A stretch of 8,943 nucleotides of DNA from Prevotellaceae bacterium (lineage in GTDB: Bacteria > Bacteroidota > Bacteroidia > Bacteroidales > UBA932). A program made the position numbers and the translations under genes. The notes under the pieces are model-generated. The model searched no databases and was not told the DNA's origin. It was given only the letters and a program-made list of their open reading frames with translations. The stretch is taken from assembly GCA_031257655.1 (NCBI GenBank), contig JAIROF010000042.1:1-8943 (forward strand), in the 5' to 3' direction. Below are positions 7,262 to 8,943 of this stretch, one piece after another (position 1 is the first letter of the stretch; each line of letters opens with the position of its first letter).

Positions 7262-7336
7262 AATGCAGAATGCAGAATGTAGAATGTAGAATGTAGAATG
7301 CAGAATGTAGAATGCAGAATGCAGGGGGCAGAATAA
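7253..7336. repeat. Tandem 7-bp repeat array, unit AGAATGY
   Basis: Ten exact units of AGAATGT or AGAATGC run from 7253 to 7322, followed by degenerate AGGGGGC and AGAATAA. The array starts inside the channel gene and supplies its stop: AGA ATG TAG, with TAG at 7259-7261. It ends six bases before the -7 box of the antitoxin promoter, so it occupies the place where a -33 box would be. Heptamer arrays of this kind probably change length by replication slippage. Confidence 0.9.
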
Positions 7337-7341
7337 AGCGG

Positions 7342-7391
7342 TACCTTTGCAGCCGAGCTTTGGCATAAAAAAAGGTTTATTTTGTGCCAAA
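7342..7391 (+). promoter_or_regulatory. Promoter -7 box and operator palindrome of the antitoxin gene
   Basis: TACCTTTG (7342-7349) fits the TAnnTTTG -7 box. No TTG is seen at the expected -33 position, which is filled by the 7-bp repeats. Ten bases after the box lies TTTGGCA...TGCCAAA (7359-7391). Its arms extend inward by a T-G pair and four A-T pairs, so it would cover the start of the transcript. AbiEi-type antitoxins are known to repress their own operon at inverted repeats in the promoter. A near-identical palindrome at 8297-8325 supports this as the operator. Confidence 0.6.
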
Positions 7392-7409
7392 ATATGAAGC
7401 TAAAATTGT

Positions 7410-8015
7410 ATGCAATCTACTAATATACAAATAGTTGAGAAGATAAAAAAAAGCAAGCGCGGGAAAATATTTTTCCTGAAAGATTTTGCTTTTTTCGGGA
7501 CGGGTAACGCAATCCGTCATTCGCTGTCGCGGCTGTGCTTAGAGGGTTAGCTCATTCGGCTGTCGGCAGGAGTTTACCTGTATCCGAAAATCAGCGAGCT
7601 GATTGGCGCAGCTTACCCTTCAACCGAAGAGATTGCCAAAGCAATTGCCAAAAGCGAAAAGGCGCGGCTCATTCCTACAGGCCTGTACGCCCTCAACAAA
7701 TTGGGACTTTCTACGCAAGTACCAATGCGCGTGGTTTTTCTGACAGACGGAACACCGCGAAGCATTAAAATTGGCGGTAAAGCAAGCATTGTTTTCAAAA
7801 AAACCATTCCTAAATATTTGTCGCTGAAAGGGAAAATCACCACTTTGGCCATTTTTGCATTGAAAGAAATCGGTAAAAATCAGGCATCGCCCGCAGAATT
7901 GGCAAAAATCAAAGCCGTTTTGTCGCACGAAACCAAAGAAAATATACGCCACGATGCGGCAATCGCTCCCGAATGGATTGCCGAAATTATATTAAAACTT
8001 ACTGAAAATGAATGA
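7410..8015 (+). pseudogene. DUF6088 (AbiEi-like) antitoxin, one in-frame TAG
   Basis: In AbiE type IV toxin-antitoxin systems this protein binds the operon's promoter and counteracts the toxin without needing to bind it. The frame from ATG 7410 reads MQSTNIQIVEKIKKSKRGKI... as a winged-helix start (about codons 8-58, with LSRLCLEG at 39-46). It meets TAG at codon 47 (7548-7550), then continues in the same frame for 154 codons: LIRLSAGVYLYPK, RLIPTGLYALNKLGLSTQVP (86-105), FLTDGTPRSIKI, and the closing HDAAIAPEWIAEIILKL. Everything except the TAG matches the family, so one base change broke it. TAA lies in frame three codons upstream of ATG, which fixes the start. A remaining piece could start at a TTG at 7701. 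The alternative is amber readthrough. The stop overlaps the toxin start by 8 bases (ATGAATGA). Confidence 0.85.
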
Positions 8016-8121
8016 TTTAATAAAATTATCGGGCAAAGACGGGATGGAAATTGTTGCCACAGCTTCCACGCTTAAAAACCTGCCGCCCGAAGCAATAGAA
8101 ACCGGCGAAATCTTTTTTTGA
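8008..8121 (+). pseudogene. Truncated AbiEii nucleotidyltransferase toxin, 5' end only
   Basis: ATG 8008 overlaps the antitoxin stop, the usual coupling in these operons. The 37 codons read MNDLIKLSGKDGMEIV and STLKNLPPEAIETGEIFF before TGA (8119-8121). The start matches the N-terminus of AbiEii proteins, where AIEKD leads into the nucleotidyltransferase fold. Here, after PPEAIE, the sequence departs from the family, and all catalytic residues, which lie further on, are missing. A full toxin is several hundred residues. The end is most likely a deletion or rearrangement junction near 8100-8130. A run of seven T (8113-8119) lies just before the stop. The assignment rests on position and a short match. 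Confidence 0.65.
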
Positions 8122-8277
8122 GGCGCTACGAAAAAGCTTGTGCTGCTGTAGAAAAACAACGCTGCACGGGCGCAAATGCTCCATCAGAGCCGGACTTCGC
8201 AAAATTTGAAGAAAAACTATTTTTTCCTCTTTTGCCGCTTGCATTTTATTTTCTACTTGATTATAGGGTAATTGCAT
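8110..8277 (-). pseudogene. Second, degraded DUF6088 antitoxin 5' end, opposite strand
   Basis: Read on the minus strand from ATG 8277, MQLPYNQVENKMQAAKEEKIVFLQ aligns with the start of the antitoxin at 7410 (shared MQ, N, Q, VE, K, KI, F, L). A one-base shift near 8215 then restores DFAKSGS, the counterpart of KDFAFFGTG in the other copy. Further on, a TAG in RLKK-like sequence breaks the frame again. The upstream DNA matches the other copy through operator and promoter with the same 66-bp spacing, which is stronger evidence than the protein match. The lower boundary is uncertain because it runs into the truncated toxin on the other strand. It is not functional. Confidence 0.5.
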
Positions 8278-8296
8278 GATTTATTTTTTCTACTTT

Positions 8297-8343
8297 TGGC
8301 ACAAAACAACTCTTTTTTTGTGCCATATTTAGCGCTGCAAAGG
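8297..8343 (-). promoter_or_regulatory. Second copy of the operator palindrome, promoter box decayed
   Basis: TGGCACAAAA (8297-8306) and TTTTGTGCCA (8316-8325) form an exact 10-bp stem with a 9-base loop. On the minus strand, CCTTTGCAGC (8343-8334) precedes it as it does at 7344-7353, but the TA of the -7 box is changed to CG. The distance from this CC to the start codon is 66 bp in both copies. It would still serve as a protein-binding site if the antitoxin were made. Confidence 0.6.
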
Positions 8344-8413
8344 CGCTGCTTCTGCTGAGATTAGCGTTGTTGAGGTTCGCCTTGGGCTTTTCGATGCGCG
8401 GGGAAGAAAACAA

Positions 8414-8452
8414 AAAAACCGGATAATCTCATAACAAGATTACCCGGTTTTT
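8414..8452 (-). terminator. Rho-independent terminator of the DUF6567 gene
   Basis: AAAAACCGGATAATCT (8414-8429) pairs with AGATTACCCGGTTTTT (8437-8452) with one A-C mismatch and a 7-base loop. A and T tracts border the stem on both sides, so it can work in either direction. On the minus strand it begins 12 bases after the stop of the lipoprotein gene at 8464. Confidence 0.88.
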
Positions 8453-8463
8453 CGTAGCTGCTG

Positions 8464-8835
8464 CTATTTTACAAATTCGATAAGGTGGGCCGAAACCGTT
8501 ACCGTTTTTAGATTAACAAAGCCTAAATAGCTCTTGTTATTCATTTCTACTGCTTCATTGATCACAGCTTTGGAAGAGCCGACCAGACCTGCATTCTCGA
8601 GCATGTCGGCTCTTGCCCTTTCGATTAAAGGTTTAAAACCTCCACCTATGCCAAAAACAGACGTTGCGGTGGCAGTACCCTTTACTTTTGCGATAACTTT
8701 GTAGTTATTAGCAGCTAAAACAACTTGGGTTGTGTTCTGGTTTACGTTGGACGTTAACCCGCTATGAACAGCAGCACAACCCGAAAATCCCAAAAGTGAG
8801 GCAACAAAAATACCAAGTAGTATTAGCCTTTTCAT
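8464..8835 (-). CDS. DUF6567 family lipoprotein
   Basis: This is a small exported lipoprotein of a family found in Bacteroidota; its function is unknown. From ATG 8835 it has 123 residues. The signal peptide MKRLILLGIFVASLLGFSGC ends in lipobox FSGC with lipidated C20. The mature part carries SGLTSNVNQNTTQVVL (25-40), NNYKVIAKVKGTATATSVFGIGG (43-65), ADMLENAGLVGSSKAVIN (76-93) and a closing TVTVSAHLIEF (111-121), the recognisable pattern of the family. The residues after C20 (AAVHSG) contain no acidic surface-export signal. An in-frame TTG at 8865 would add ten residues in front of a standard signal peptide, so ATG 8835 is preferred. It is a single gene with its own strong terminator. The DNA from 8836 to 8943 shows no further gene and no clear TAnnTTTG box. 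Confidence 0.88.
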   Translation of the reverse strand: MKRLILLGIFVASLLGFSGCAAVHSGLTSNVNQNTTQVVLAANNYKVIAKVKGTATATSVFGIGGGFKPLIERARADMLENAGLVGSSKAVINEAVEMNNKSYLGFVNLKTVTVSAHLIEFVK

Positions 8836-8943
8836 TTTAAAATCCCTAATGAGTGTCGGGCGCAACCTTTATTTTTGATTTCTGCTCTAAATTGGCTGAG
8901 CAGATTTTGCCCGTTTTTTAGAAAGCTTCTGCTCTTTCCTGCA

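Noticed and set aside
8113..8279. Open -1 frame after the T7 run at the truncated toxin end, suggesting programmed frameshifting
   Set aside because: The frame is open for about 54 codons but lies opposite the degraded antitoxin copy, and its product does not resemble an AbiEii nucleotidyltransferase domain.

Overview
The window looks like chromosomal DNA of a Bacteroidota bacterium, probably of the order Bacteroidales or a relative. Four things point there. Promoters have the form TTG-N20-TAnnTTTG (3785-3815, partly at 7342-7349). Start codons mostly lack a Shine-Dalgarno sequence. Recognisable families are Bacteroidota-typical (DUF6567 lipoprotein, DUF6088/AbiEii pair). The intergenic DNA carries families of repeats. 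These are judgements by eye; no database search was possible.

Layout. A DNA N4/N6-methyltransferase on the minus strand runs off the left edge (1-734). A bidirectional terminator hairpin (791-843) separates it from a full-length minus-strand acyl-CoA synthetase of the ACSF2/FadD type (1004-2650). Next comes 1.2 kb without a convincing gene (2651-3885), holding two repeat families and an AT-rich stretch that ends in a good promoter. That promoter serves a plus-strand lipoprotein of unknown function (3886-4728), followed after 43 bp by an unrecognised cytoplasmic protein (4772-5332); the two are probably one operon. A second repeat-filled gap (5333-5986) leads to a YbdG-like mechanosensitive channel (5987-7261). 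Its last codons and stop lie in a 7-bp tandem repeat array. The array abuts the promoter and operator of a decayed type IV toxin-antitoxin locus (7342-8343). A DUF6567 lipoprotein on the minus strand (8464-8835), with its own terminator, closes the window.

The most interesting part is 7342-8343. A DUF6088 (AbiEi-like) antitoxin gene is intact except for one in-frame TAG, and it overlaps an AbiEii toxin gene that stops after 37 codons. Facing it on the other strand is a second, more degraded 5' end of the same kind of locus. Both copies have CCTTTGCAGC, a 29-bp TGGCA...TGCCA palindrome and an ATGCAAT start, with exactly 66 bp from the first C to the A of ATG. This suggests a conserved operator and a duplication or inversion followed by decay. 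The methyltransferase, acyl-CoA synthetase, channel and lipoproteins otherwise look like unrelated housekeeping or accessory genes. I see no complete, clearly novel multi-gene system.
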